NCBI GenBank assembly: GCA_905221605.1
Contig: CAJNDS010002113.1
Span: 807,001 to 871,000, forward strand
DNA length: 64,000 bases
Reading direction: 5' to 3'
Source of the DNA: Symbiodinium natans
Lineage: Eukaryota; Sar; Dinophyceae; Suessiales; Symbiodiniaceae
Positions 1 through 12,600 of this stretch are shown here, piece by piece. The notes beneath the pieces were generated by a model, which was given only the letters and a program-made list of their open reading frames with translations, was not told the DNA's origin and ran no database searches. How positions within the stretch are numbered: position 1 is the first letter of the stretch; each line of letters opens with the position of its first letter. The position numbers and the translations under genes were made by a program.

Positions 1-162
1 GAAATCTCACGTATTTGGAGCTCCAGGCACCCTGCAGATTTGCGTTTTGCTGCGGTGCACACAGTCAAGTGGGAGAGCTGCAGAGTTCCGTAGTTTGTTG
101 CATCGCTGGCTTCCCTGGACCTCTTCATGCAACGTCTGACGTCAGATCGGCATCATTCAGTG

Positions 163-164
163 AC

Positions 165-226
<62 letters not shown>

Positions 227-272
227 GGAGGGAGAGGGAGGGAGGGAGAGGGAGGGAGGGAGGGAGGGAGAG
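163..272. repeat. (GA)n then (GGGA)n purine microsatellite
   Basis: About 28 GA units run into GGGA/GGGAGA units, all purine on the + strand. Confidence 0.95.
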
Positions 273-967
273 ACAGGACAGACTTCTGGGCGGATGCTTT
301 CAAACACTCCTCCACAAAGGCATTGTACCCGGAACCGTGTGCACATGTCCGTGGCTTGCAACTGGGTGCGTGCATGCTCGAGTCTTATGCCTCTTCTTCT
401 GAACCTCAAGCCCACATTCTGTAAACCCCACAGCTAAGCACCCGCCAACACCCACCAATTAAGCCCTAAACTCCCTAAAGCCTCGGACAAGTGCAGGCAA
501 TGATGCCCGAGTATGATGAAGCCGACCCTCGTTTGCAACTCTGGGCCCGGGATCGGGTTGCCCGGTTGTTAACGGCTACAGCCTATAGATCCAGAAACCC
601 TCATCCAAGAAACCCTAAACCCTAAACCCTAGGTCCACGCGGTCGCCCCCCCCCCCCCCCTTCTAGGATGTGGCCTAGCTAATGAGAGATCGCAATACTA
701 GACCAAAAAAAGACCCGGAAAACATGCCTGCATTGCTTGAACGCCCTTGCCTGGTTGACCACAGGCAGCTGACGTGTGAGGGAAGTGACACTGTTCCTGG
801 GACCATGACTGAAATGGCCTAGGACAACGTAGTCGGGTGAAGGATAAGGAGTTGTTACATGCAGTATGGACCCAAACTGCAACATATAGCATACCAGTTC
901 ATGGTTTAAACAGACACCAGACAAACCTGCCATGCTAGTTTGACTCCCAAACTGAGCACAGGAGCAG

Positions 968-1014
968 ATTGAGGAGTACATGCAGCTGGCTTTGAATTTC
1001 GGCTTCATCTCCAT
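968..1014 (+). CDS. Anoctamin-like exon (Y-x-x-x-x-x-FGF helix)
   Basis: It follows an AG acceptor and encodes IEEYMQLALNFGFIS plus two bases of a split codon. The donor is AT|GC. The split codon closes as ATG with the exon at 1306. Confidence 0.6.
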
Positions 1015-2973
1015 GCATTTTGGCCACATTTCAATGCCAGAGGGCTTCGATCTGGTCCCAACTTGTGTTTCGGGCGGATTCAGGTTCACAGGTTCGGTGT
1101 TTTCCGAGGAGCCCTTGGCTCTTTCCAGGCAGTTTTGGAAAAGGGAGGAGACATGGCAAGCATGATGGGTGTTCCCACACATTCTACCTATAGATTACAA
1201 CCATGAGCCCTACACAGCAACAAAGTCCACAGGGGAGAAGCCACAGGCTCTCTTCCTTGTAAGGCAAATGCCTGGTTTAGGGGCCTTTCGCCTTCTTGGG
1301 CTCAGGTTCGGCGTGACATGCCCCGTCATTTGCATCCTGTGCTGGCTCAACAACTTCATTGTCAAGCGACTCCTGGCCTATAAGATCTCCTATGCGCACC
1401 GGCGGGTGGCTTGGGCGCGCATTCGGGTTGAGACGGGTTGTAGGGCTGTCGGGTTTACACCCTGATTTTCCCCCCCAGGCCTTAGGGCGCCATCCTTTTC
1501 AGCAAGGAACAGACAGTACATGGTGCCGCCAGCAGAATTTTTAAAGGGACATTGAGGGCGCTGGCTTTGGCATTAATTAAAATATAGGTTTTTTCTTGTG
1601 TATCCGGAAGCCACCAAAGCCCAGAAGCGGGGCATCCAGAAACGCAGGGCCAGGTGACTGGTGTTGATGCCCCCTTGGGCTGCAGGGACCACAGGGATGG
1701 GCTGAAGAAGGGTTTAGGGTTTAGGGTTTAGGGTTTAGGGTTTAGGGTTTAGGGTTTAGGGTTTAGGGTTTAGGGGTACTTAAAGCCCTACTTGTAATAC
1801 TACCCAGGAACATCCAAGTACGGCTCAACCCCAACATCACATCATGCTCTACGCCCTCTGTCCGAATTTTGGGCCAGGACATAGGACCCAGCTTTAGGGT
1901 TCAGGGTTCAGGGTTCAGGGTTTAGGGTTTAGGGTTTAGGGTTTAGGGGAATACGATTCCCCCACCACCCTGGCCACCGCGTTTGTTGAGGTCATTCCCA
2001 GGGTCGAGGAGGGAATTGGCTCCTGGAGCAACATCCTGTCCTTCATTGCCTATTCAGGCGTGACATGCACCTGCTATATTGCCCCTTGGACCTTTTGTTG
2101 CCCTAAACCCTAAACCCTAAACTGGCTCTGACTGACTTGTTTTCCACGTTTGGTCTGTTTGGCTTGCAGGACAAGCAAGTGCTCCCGCCGAGGCATATCC
2201 GAACCTTTTATTTTTGCAGGCGAGCTAAGAATTGCACGCGAGGATGTTCATGACATTACCTACCCCCCCCCCCCGACCTCAAAAAAAACGCAACAAACAC
2301 AAGGAGGCTAACTGTTTGGGTTGTTCAGGTAGTCAAGGTAGATCGAAGCAACAGATCCGGCTCCTGCTAGCTCCACCCTAGACCTGCGAGCCAGAACCCA
2401 CGAGCCCTGCTACCACCCTGACTCCAGCTAGCTCAGGTCTTCTTTGTGTTCGACTTTATTCACCTTTCTTTCAAGTGGAAGCTCATTGCCTTTATCCTCA
2501 GCGAGAAAGCGACGCATCTGTCTGGGGTTCGAGGGTGGCTCTTTTGGCTATAATGTGCACCGCGAAGTGTTTGCAAAGGCTAGGTAGTGTAAAGCAGCGC
2601 AGTGAAAGTGCAGGTCCCGCAGAGTGAGGCCCTTTTTTAGTGTGCTAGGCCATGGAGGGGCTCGATCCTTTTTCGGGGTACCACTTCATACATTTTATGA
2701 AATTCCTCAAAAGAAGCACGAGGCCAGGTCCACCCACACATCGGATCAAACCATGCACATCTTCTGGGGTTGTTCATGGAGTTAAGGGGGTGGGTGTGGG
2801 GCAAACCCCTAAACCCTAAACCTTAGATCCTAAACCCTAAACCCTATGGAGTGGCGTCTGAGCAATCAGTGGTCCCGACTGCCCAGGCGATGATGGCTTT
2901 AAAGTATGGAATGGAGGGGTTCTTCGGGGCCAAGATGGTGGCGCAGCTACGGGTGGAGGAGCACAACGAGGAG
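968..2973 (+). CDS. Anoctamin/TMEM16-like membrane protein, 3' part of gene
   Basis: Five short exons (968-1014, 1306-1405, 1991-2080, 2437-about 2503, 2887-2973) read as a TMEM16-family membrane protein. The first three join in phase: IEEYMQLALNFGFIS, then a Met codon split across the junction, then FGVTCPVICILCWLNN, then a basic stretch ending YAHRR, then VIPRVEEGIGSW. This order matches the family pattern of a helix with (E)Y...(F/Y)G(Y/F), an LLNN(I/L)xE(I/V)R-like segment, RRP.P and IG.W. The exon at 2437 carries FDFIHLSFKWKLIAF, like the EHxxxxLK late helix. The family comprises calcium-activated chloride channels and lipid scramblases. The first and third exons end at GC donors. Upstream exons lie before the window or were not recognised in 1-967. 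The 2887 exon is assigned by position only. The assignment rests on recalled family motifs, not a search. Confidence 0.6.
1306..1405 (+). CDS. Anoctamin-like exon (LNN-x-I-x-K-R segment)
   Basis: It encodes FGVTCPVICILCWLNN followed by FIVKRLLAYKISYAHRR. A hydrophobic helix is followed by the LNN and basic motif typical of TMEM16 proteins. It ends CGG|GTGG in phase 0. Confidence 0.65.
1711..1949. repeat. TTTAGGG arrays (two blocks)
   Basis: Nine units lie at 1711-1776 and a TTCAGGG/TTTAGGG mix at about 1893-1949, within an intron of the anoctamin-like gene. Confidence 0.95.
1991..2080 (+). CDS. Anoctamin-like exon (RVxPRxxEGIGSW)
   Basis: It encodes VIPRVEEGIGSWSN and the following helix ILSFIAYSGVTCTCYI. 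It joins the preceding exon in phase 0 to give RRVIPRVEEGIGSW, close to the family RRP.P..A.DIG.W motif. The donor is modelled as GC after ATT. Confidence 0.6.
2437..2503 (+). CDS. Anoctamin-like exon (late helix)
   Basis: After CAG it encodes VFFVFDFIHLSFKWKLIAF and ILSE. This resembles the conserved late TMEM16 helix with an H and a K. The 3' boundary is uncertain because GC, GA and GT candidates all lie within 30 bases. Confidence 0.45.
2887..2973 (+). CDS. Exon of unknown protein, probably the same gene
   Basis: A 29-codon exon between CAG and GAG|GTGCC encodes ALKYGMEGFFGAKMVAQ followed by LRVEEHNEE. Codons are GC-rich at third positions, like the other exons. The frame stays open to a TAA at 3073-3075, so this could instead be the terminal exon. 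No domain was recognised. Confidence 0.45.
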
Positions 2974-3281
2974 GTGCCACAAATTTGGTCAATTTGGTCC
3001 TTGCTTGAGCCTTTTGGGGGGTTTGTGAGGCAGCGGCTGATCTTGGCTTTCTCTGATGTTACTTCTGCTTTTTAAGTTGAACTTGGTAGCCCAGTGGCAG
3101 GGTAGCCCAGTGGCATGGTAGCCCAGTGGCACCTTTTTGCCCTTCTTTGGGTTCTGGGTTCCCTTCTAAAGTCCCCAACCCCCAAAAAGAGGGTACCCTT
3201 ACCATCACATGGTTACTGGGCTATTCAAGTGAAGGCCTGTGGGCATGAAGACTGCGATTCTGTCGTGCCGGTTGGTTTGAC

Positions 3282-3354
3282 AGGTTTAGGGTTTAGGGTT
3301 TAGGGTTTAGGGTTTAGGGTTTAGGGTTTAGGGTTTAGGGTTTAGGGTTTAGGG
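3282..3354. repeat. TTTAGGG array
   Basis: About ten perfect units. Confidence 0.95.
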
Positions 3355-3600
3355 GCTCTTGAAACTTCAGTCTTCCACAGGCGTGTCGAGGGACAGTTGC
3401 TGCGGCTCCTTGCCAACCCGACTACAGTTACACATATGGGGGAGTTTACGCAAATTAGGGGCACCTTATTGGGGTCCTTAGTACAAGGGAGTCCTACTAT
3501 TTGGGAGTCTATTTTCGGTGTCCCTTATGTCGTAAACCCCCACATGTCAAAACCACAAGGAGCAGAAGGCATGGGTTTGAAGTCATGCAGAGCGGCTCGC

Positions 3601-3690
3601 TCTTATACTAACAGTCCCTAAAAAGGGATGATAGTAGGGGGCATTATCATCTCTATTCAGGACTGGTACTATAAGGGGGAACATCCCAAC
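3601..3690. mobile_element. TIR element family A, copy 1 (5' arm truncated)
   Basis: CTTATACTAACAGTCC on the left pairs with a right arm ending GGGGGAACATCCCAA. The outer GATGTTCCCC of the left arm is missing. Confidence 0.7.
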
Positions 3691-5821
3691 TCGTCGCCAT
3701 AGTTCTTCCGTGCTGCTCAACGAAGTGCTTGGGAATCCCCCGAGGTGCTAGATCTGGTGCTTGCCAAGAACAAGGAACCCTGATCATCGGCCACAGAAGC
3801 TGTACCATCAAGGCCACTTGGGGTGTTAAGGTGTATAGGGGGCTTAGGATCATGGGGGTCTGGAACTTGGAAAAAGCGTCCTTGGTCTTGATGGATGCCG
3901 CGGCCCACCACAAAAGGTGGTGAGAAGCCTCCGCGTGCTCGCGGGCGCGCAGTACAACTACTGAAAGCTGCCGAGGGCTGGTGTGCATCTCACGATACCT
4001 CACGACAACTCGCAGATAAGCGCCGAACCAAGGCATCCTGGGGGTGTATGTAGGGGTAAGGGCGCCTATTGCGATGGCCCCTGGAGATGTTCGAGTGTGA
4101 AAACTCATCTTTGTCACACACGGGTACATCAGGTTTGAGCGCCGTGAGGTAAAGATCTTGCAGCATGCGCGCATGTGTGCTGGAGACGCTAAAAGTGAAG
4201 CTGGCATTGGGCAGGACTTCAACAGCATGTGATGCACACTTGTGCAAAATCGCACAGTCCGCCCCTGCAGCTGCAAAAACCTTGTGTGCAGATCGGCCAA
4301 AGACTGCCGCGCGCACACGTGTATGAATTAGAAGTCGGCCTATGGCCCAGGATCTAAGATCCTCTTCTCACCCCAATACTTGGAGGTGCATGGGTACTTA
4401 TAACCTAACCCAAATTAGGGGGACTTAGGGGGCTTACAAGAAAGCAGTTCCGATTGGGGTTATAAGTACCCTGAACCTCCAGGGAACCAACCCCCTTCGG
4501 CCGCAGAGGCCCCCCGTGCCGATCCAGGCGCGGCAGGGGATGTTGGAACATGATCTCCATGATCCCAGAGCAGCTTCATGGCCCTCCTTTCATTCCTTTT
4601 TGGAACAAGGTCTATGTCCCTCTTGACCCCCGTCCCCAACATAAAACAAAAAAGCGAGCCCTACTTAAGAACCACCCGCACAAGTCCTGAAGCACGCGCA
4701 CTTTGGGATGTCGTGCTCTGGGGGGGCTGAGACTCGCGGACGAACAAGGGAGGTGAGTATGGGCCAGTATGGGTGTTGCAGTCCCCCCCCCCCTCTCCGC
4801 CTCCAAATCTGAAAGCAGATGAAGTCACTCCCACCACATTTGTGCAGCTTCATATGCCTGGGCTAGCTTCTGGCCCCGATTACAACTGCACTTACAAGCC
4901 CCCGAAGTCCTCTAAGTAGGTTACAAAGTCAACACCAGTGCGCCACCCTCTTCTCGCACGTCAGTGCCACACCGCTTCAGGCTCAAGATTGTGGTAGTAT
5001 CTTCTCCCGGCTTCGGACAATGTCATCAGTTGCAAGAGGTCGCGCATGGCCCGTCGAATCCAAGCACTGCGTCTCAAGTCCCAGGAAAGTTGTTGCACAA
5101 ATCCTCATTCTAGCTCCAGCTCGTCCCTTGACACCTCGCATGTACATCTCTATCCTTGGGCGCTGTTTCCCGTAGTCTTGGGCACGCCTATGCAGATATA
5201 CGGTCGTCAAGCCAAGGTGCGTATGCAACAACGGTAGAAACCCTGTTTTTTCCAATTGGTCGCCAGCTTGCCCCACATGGCGGGTGCGGCGCAATCAACT
5301 GCTGCAGATGGCTTGCCTTGGCCGAAGTGCAAGACGGAGCCTAGCCCAGCTGTTGTGCTGGATCTTGCCGAGTGTTAGTTCACAGTATTCGCTACCCCTT
5401 GCAAGCAGACTTGCCGATGAGGAATGTCGTGGGTTTGTGGGTCGCGCTTCTGCTGAGAAGTAGGAAACTTGCGTGTGTTGCTCTGCCATGAGCCCAAAGA
5501 TCTTTTCCGGGTCGCTAAGGAGTCTTGTAATTCATTACTTCCAAACACTCGTCACCTCGCTTCTATTGTTAGAGATCCTCCCGTGTGGTTTGTCAGGTCA
5601 GGAATGGTTGCGTGCTCGTTATGTAACCTATGTGGAAGATGGCCCAACATTACCTGCTGCCTTGATTGACATAGCAAAGACTCGGTTGAGTTTTCTTGCC
5701 ATGCGAGTGTAGAAAAAGAAGACTTGGAAGATGAGAGCAGAACAACGTGACAAAATAGGAAGACTGTAGATCACTCGCCAAACATGCACCTCACTCCCCA
5801 ATCGCTTCCGACCCAAGCAAG

Positions 5822-5869
5822 GACATGGACTGGGACAAGAAGCCCCTGGGCCGTGGTTACTTCGGAGAG
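5822..5869 (+). CDS. Kinase exon: glycine-rich loop
   Basis: It encodes DMDWDKKPLGRGYFGE between AG and GAG|GTATGG. G-R-G-Y-F-G is the ATP-binding loop. The valine normally following (GEV) would come from the next exon, or from read-through. Confidence 0.7.
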
Positions 5870-6586
5870 GTATGGCCCGGAGCTCAGAATTGCAAAGAGG
5901 GAAGATGAGACTTGGGCGGCTGTGGGCCCACATGTCCTGCGATGAGCTCGGGGAGGCTGACGGGTTGCATGTGGCTACAGAAAGGGCCCACTTCCAACTT
6001 CCAGTTTGGACCATGCAGACACCGCCTCAGGCGCAGGATCAGCACGGCACACTGCAGGGGTTTAGAGTTTAGGGTTTAGGGTTTAGGGCTTAGGGCTTAG
6101 GGTTTAGGGGTTCAGTCCGCTTCCAAGCACGAGGCGCTGCACCCGCCCGGCGAAGGCGCATTCCCAGCTCATCTGGGCAGTCACTTGGGCTTCGCACCTT
6201 CGGGTCACGGAGGACACGTGGGTATGTCACCAAATAGGGGTACCCTGAATTTACCCCCAAAATAGTACAGTCCTTATTAGAGGAGCCCCAAAAGGGTACC
6301 CCCTATTTTCGGAAAACCCCATGTGGCCTTTTCAGGTTGATACCTCCACATGCCTTGGCATGCTTAGGGTGCAAGCTGCTGTTTCGCTGTCACTGGTCAC
6401 CCTGTGAGCTGAGGTGAAGAAGATCCCCAAATCGCTTGTTCAGCCTTGTGGCAGCACCGCAGTCTTCTCGGGGTTCATGCCATGGCCGTGGCCCAGACTT
6501 GACTCAGAATGCAGGGTAGTCAGGATTTTTTCTACTACAGCCTAGCCGAATACGTAGGAACCTGCAAGAAGCAAGATGGGGCTTTT

Positions 6587-6617
<31 letters not shown>

Positions 6618-9600
6618 GGGGGTTACTTCCTGTTCATATTTGAGTCATGCTGCGCTTCTGGCTGCCAGGGTTCAGGACTCAGGGACAAGCAGCTAGAGCG
6701 ATTGCACAGCCACGTGTGCTGTTCCTTCGTTTCAGGGCTGCTGGTCGTCGTTTAGCCGCTAGTCCGCTTCGAGCTGTAAAGGGGGACAAAGCAAGCCTCC
6801 ATACCATGACCCTTGCCAAACCCAAGAAGCCAAGTCAACTCAAGGGTACAGTGAAATTTGAAAGCAAGTCCCGTACCTAAAGCCCAAATCCAGAAGCCTC
6901 ACATCTTCAAAACGAAGACCCTGCATGTTCCACAAAAGCCTACGGAAGTGTCACCAAACCTGGCAGGCAGCATAGCCTCACCGAGCAAATGGAAAGGGAG
7001 AGGCTCAGCTGATCCTACTGGGAATCGCCCCGGGTTTAGGGTTTAGGGTTTAGGGTGTAGGAGTTTGGGTTTAGGGTTTAGGGTTTAGGGTTAAGGGTTT
7101 TGAAATCCGAGAATCCGACCATTCAGGATTTGGGATTTCGGCAAAAGAAATCCGAGGGTCCTGCTCTTCCACTTCCTTCTATGCACCTGGCTGGGCTTCG
7201 AATTTACAAATATGCTTTAGGTTTAGAGTGGAGAGTTCCCTTTCTTGTTTTTCCAGGGGTCTGGGGCGCATAGGGCAGATTCTACAAGCCATGCCGTTCC
7301 AGAACTGCTCTGTCAGTACCCTAAACCTCCAACGCATATCAAAGCAGGTAGCAAAAAAAACACGATCCAGCACGAATCGTTTCAATTGTCGGTGATGGAC
7401 AGGCTTCCAAGGGGGGGGGGGGGGGGGGGGGAAGACGACGGGGGTTTGGAAATTTAGACGCACCGAAACTAGGTGGAGCACCCACAGACCTGCTGCGAGC
7501 CGTGAAGACACCCCAAAGTTTAGCAATGGAAGGGGTCGCAAGTCGAGGGGGGGGGGGGGGGAGAAGCAGAGTGCTGCCCAGGATAACGATCATGCGCAGC
7601 CTAAGACACAAGAACATTGTGGAGCTGCACTTCAGTGCCTTGGAAACCTTACGCCTGGTGCTATGGACATTCTCACTGCATTGAGCCAGAAAGACCTGAA
7701 CTGTTTGGGGCTGATGTAGTGTGAGTAGCGCTCGAAGCGGATGGCCGTCCTTAGCTGACATGATGGTCTTGAGGAAAGGGCACAGGCAGCTCGATCGATC
7801 ATGAAGGGTTCAGCGGTTGTAGTGTCGCGAGGGCTGAGGCCCTTCCGGGATCAAAAATTAGGGTCACCCTCCAAAGTGGATTCTTCCGTGAGCCAAGACT
7901 TTGACGACGACAGCCACATCTTCCTTGGCATGGACTCTATGCGTGATTTCGACTGGGTTCGCCCTGCACCCGAATCCCTATCACGAGGCTTGCCAGTTTC
8001 CGAAAGGTAACCCCCACAGTTCGTTTCCTCAACTGGTGCTTTGGTGGCAGTCGCGCTGTCAGAAAGACTGGCCAAGGCTCTCGCAGGATAGGGCGTTTTA
8101 GGGTTCATGTGTTGCCGTGCACTGAAGAAACCTGCTGCAATCGGCCGGCGTTCTTTTTTCGGATCTCTCAGTGCTGACAGACGGGCGACTAAGGAGTTTG
8201 CTGAGGGAGGTGGCATGTTCGACCTCTTGAGCAAGGTCTGGAGCACAAAAACCCCTCAACCGCACTCTCGCTTGCAAATGAAACCCACCTGGGGACTGCA
8301 GAAGCGATAGAATACACTGAGGGACCGTGGCGCATAAGAAAACAACGGCCTAGGATAACAGCTTTGTGCGGGGTCCAGGCAGAGGGAGAAGAAGAAAAGA
8401 CGAGGAAGCCCAGTCTAACCCTAAACTCTACACGCTAAACCCTAAACCGAAGCATAGTTCCTCTACTGCTTCCCCAGAAAGATGGACTTCGAGCCACAGA
8501 CGTCGGCATCAAGAGCCAAAGATGTGGCATGTTCTTATGCCCACCCTGTCCTCCGTCCTCCTCCTCCCCACCTTCCCTTCCTTCCTCCTTTCCCCCCCTC
8601 CCGCCCGCCACTCTTCATAGGCCCCACTGCTGCGCACTCTTTGAGTGTACTGCCAGTTGTGGTCAGAGAACCTTGTGCAGTAATGGGTGAGCAGCGAGAA
8701 GTGTCCAAGCAGAACATCTCACCACCACTGTCGTGCATCAATACGCTGCCTGATTCAGTATCCCAAAACACCCCCAGTTTAGAGAACTGACCATGGGATT
8801 CTTGGTCATTCTACCAGCAGTCTGGACCAGGTAGGGAAGTTCACCGTCGAGTTGGCCGCCCAGCACTTCTATGAGGCATTTCGCTGGGGTTAGCTGCGCA
8901 GTCAGGGTGAACAAGGGAGTGGGGAAAGGCCAAGACTGACGTGTGCTTATTCCTTTCGATGTCGTTGAAGTGCACACCATGAAAGGGGGTGGTGGAACTA
9001 CACTTTAAAAAGAGGCAAGGCCTACCATACCCCAAGCTTTAACCCTATAAGCGTCACCCTAGCGAATCTAGAAGGGCTCAAAACCACGGAGGTGTGCGAT
9101 GCCTTGGACTATCTTCACAACCGCGAGCCGAAGATTATCCACCGGCGCCTCTGATCATGAGGTCCAGAGGCTCAGGTCGCCGAGGCCTAGATCAGGAAAC
9201 CGAGAACCCTTTGCTTTGCAAGGGGGTGAGGAGGGAGGGGGTCCAGCCTTGAGGCGAGGGAATGGGGGAGTACGAAGCCGAAACAAAGACCAGGCCTTCA
9301 GCAAAGTTCATCGGATTTGGGATGTTCACCTGCCGATGGCCCACGGAGACGACAACTTATCACATACCCTGGGCTGTAGCATCGACTTGAGAGCAGTTCA
9401 CCGAAATTCGGGAAGGGTACCGGAAGTACTGCCCGAGTGAACCCAGGGACATCAAGCCTGAGAACATACTCCTCGACAAGGCGCCAAGCTTTGTGCTGCG
9501 TTGCCGGACCTCCATTTAGCTGCACCCTAAAACCTCAACCCTCAAGCCGAAGACCCAAACCCTAAGCCCTAGACCTAGCGTATTTCGGCCGTTGCTTCTT

Positions 9601-12600
9601 CCACATCGCAGACATCCCTACGAGGGCGCTGAAGTCAACTTCGACTGGAGGATGCTCCTGCGCACGGTTTTGGCCCGACCTAAACTACACCAACCCGGTC
9701 CCGCCGAAACCTCGTGTGGAGCGGCAATGTTCTGTGCCTACTACCAGGGGTTAGGTTGAATAGAACTCCTACATCAACGCGGCGATTCGTAGTTCAACGA
9801 GTCTAAGCGACTCCCATTGATTCGGAAAATATAGTTGCGAATATCCACAGCTCTGGTAGTTGCCAGTTGCCGTGATGGCGTGGTTTAGGATGCAACTGCC
9901 CTTGAGCATTCCATCAGCTTGTTCTGCTCTTCTAAGGTGTGCCTGTATTGTCAATTCTCAAAAATAGGGTCCTTTTGTGTGTACCCTTGTTAATCGGGGC
10001 CGCCATACAGCGAGATCCACTTATAGTTTACGGAGTATCGACTACATACACATATAAGAAGGTATTAATATATCAAAAAGAAATATGCATACGTGTATAT
10101 AATGTATGGATCTAGCTTAAGATGTAAAAAACAGACATCTGCATTGTTAGGAATAAAAACATTGATCGATCATTATATTTTCATTCTCTTCTTACTGATT
10201 ATACAGCATATTATGATGGTTCGTATAATCATTCGTACATCGGTATACGAAAGTAATATATCGGAATATTTGTTTGTAGTTGAACTGTATTTCAAAAAAC
10301 AAAGGAACAATGATCTGACTGGTTTTTTGAAAAAGTTTCATGTAACCCCAACAGGGTCCATAATTCAGAGAAGTGACCATATACTTGGAGGTTCATGGGA
10401 ACGCATAAGTATGTTCTAAGTAGGGTAAGCATGGCTATAACCTGATTTTAAAATACCTGTCATGACCCCACTTAGAAGTACCCATGAACCCTGAACCCTA
10501 AACCCTAAACCTTCAAGTGGCGCAGGGGATGCATGCAAAGCTTGCGGACTTCGGGTGGTCCAACTTCATGGAAAACGTATCCTACAGGTGGGCCTTAAAG
10601 ATCAGCTGCGTTTTCGGGTTTGGGTTCTAGGGTTTTTTAGGGCTCAGGGCAAGGGGTGGCTTTTTGAGAGCAGTTACGCCTCGCAGTTTTAGCCCTGCAG
10701 CAAGTCTGCAGGTAGCTGTACCGCAGTGCTTGTTCGCTCCGTGAGGGTGACGGTGTTCATTTCTTTTGCTTGTTGGGGTTTGGGTTTGGGCGGGGAGCTT
10801 GCAGATGGCACCACGTCCTGCGTATCGTAGTCCAGCAGGTTCTTTCACTTGGCTAGCAGAGTCTAGTAAATGGATCACAACAGGACAGATGTTGAACTTT
10901 TGTTTGGGATCCCACATTGCTTGGCCAGCACACGAACAGGGCAACTTTCTGCGGTACACCCGACTACCTGGCCACGTGGACTTGCACTGAAGGAAGTTGG
11001 TCAGCTGAGTTTGGAGAGGGCATTAAAGCCTTAGCTTTGGGATGTTCCCCCTTATACTAACAGCACTTCATATGGACTAGAGTAGGAGGTATATGGGGGT
11101 ATTATAATGCCTATGAAGGTCTGCTAGTATAAGCGGGGGAACATCCCAACCATAACTCTTCAGAACTCCTTCGGGTGGTTGCCTTAGCTGGCTTGTGCAC
11201 GCGTGTGCGGCGAAGCCCTCATGAGAATCGCAATGCGTTCTACAGCCATGTCTTCAAACCCCTTCTGCTTGAACCAAAACCGAAGAAGCAAGAAGCGCAG
11301 GAACACTGACACACTACAGAAAACATCTTCAAAGCCTCAAAGCCCCTGCAAGTTCCACCTCGTGACAAGAACACCTAAGACCCCAAATCACCGAACAACC
11401 CTCAACCCTCTCCTGTTTAGCTATGCGGGTGCACGGTGCCAAAGCCCACGCCTGGTTATTTTGGGGAGTTTGCTTGCGCTGCAAGAGACACTTTGCTACT
11501 TTCAGTGATGCTTGCAGTTCAGAGTACAAGTTGATCATGGTCGTTTTTCCTGTGGCTGATCGTCAAACCCTGGCGCGCGGCATCGTCCGGCTACCGGGAG
11601 CCGGGAGCAAAAGCGCCCGAAGGCCCTCAAGTCCTCAGCCCCTAGACAAACGACGAAGAAACACCACAAACAGGTTCAGTGAGGGAGTGGCACAGGGTTT
11701 AGGGTTTAGAGGGTGGGGCGGGGGTTCTCGTGCAGCACAGCAGGAATTATCATACAGCAATGGTGTCCGAACACCAATGCATGCTCCTTTGCACATGGAC
11801 CACTGAAGCTTTCCAACCCTAGCCTAAGCCCTAAACCCTAAACCGGAGCCTTGCTTGTGCGTGCACGAGTGTGAGAGTCGAAACCCTAAATGTCCGCGTG
11901 CTCGTGGACTCTTTCACAGTGTGTGCCTCGCCTGGCTTGTCCGAGTGTGAGCGATCAAACCCTAAACCCTAAACCTTAAGCCCTAAACCCTAAACCCTAT
12001 ACCCTATACCCTATACCCTATACCCTATACCCTATACCCTAACCCTAAACTCTAAAAACTAAACCCTAGCTTCGGGGTGGCGCCCTCCATTCCGCCGAAG
12101 CCGTTAAGAACCCTACACCTAGGGTTTCAGGGTTTAGGGTTTAGGATTAGGGTTTAGGGTTTGGGGCCTCAGCCCACCAATCAATGAACACACTGACCAA
12201 GCCAAGGCCCCTGAGATGATACTTGGAGAAGGTCGCGCGGCCAAAGACACAGAGAGGGGTGTACCTGAAGAAGCCAAAAAGCCTGGTCTTTAGGTTTCCT
12301 CAAGCTCGCTGGCCGTAAGCCCTGAACCCTAAACCCCAAACCCCAAACGCTCAGAAAGAAGAAGCACAAACCCGAACTCATGCACTCAACCCCTCGTCTC
12401 CCCAGGAATCTCACTGAAGGGAGTATAGAACAGCAACCCGCCATACAACAAAGCCCCGGTGCTGGAGAACCAGATTCAGAAGGAGCAAACCCTATCACAA
12501 AAACCCTATGCGGCAACAGAGCTTGACTTCGGGTTGGGGAAGATCTCTGCTCAGAACAACTGCTTTCTATTATTCTTCTTCGGGGGGCTCCATTGCACAA

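Larger units (their letters stand above)
3076..5821. other. Intergenic or unrecognised region
   Basis: It holds a telomere-type array (3282-3354), inverted-repeat elements (3117-3222, 3432-3547, 3601-3690, 4377-4481), a G/C-tract-rich stretch and a 221-codon minus-strand open frame (3653-4318). No exon was recognised with confidence. A short + frame at about 4128-4233 (FERREVKILQHARM, ending TGA) is a weak terminal-exon candidate. Confidence 0.4.
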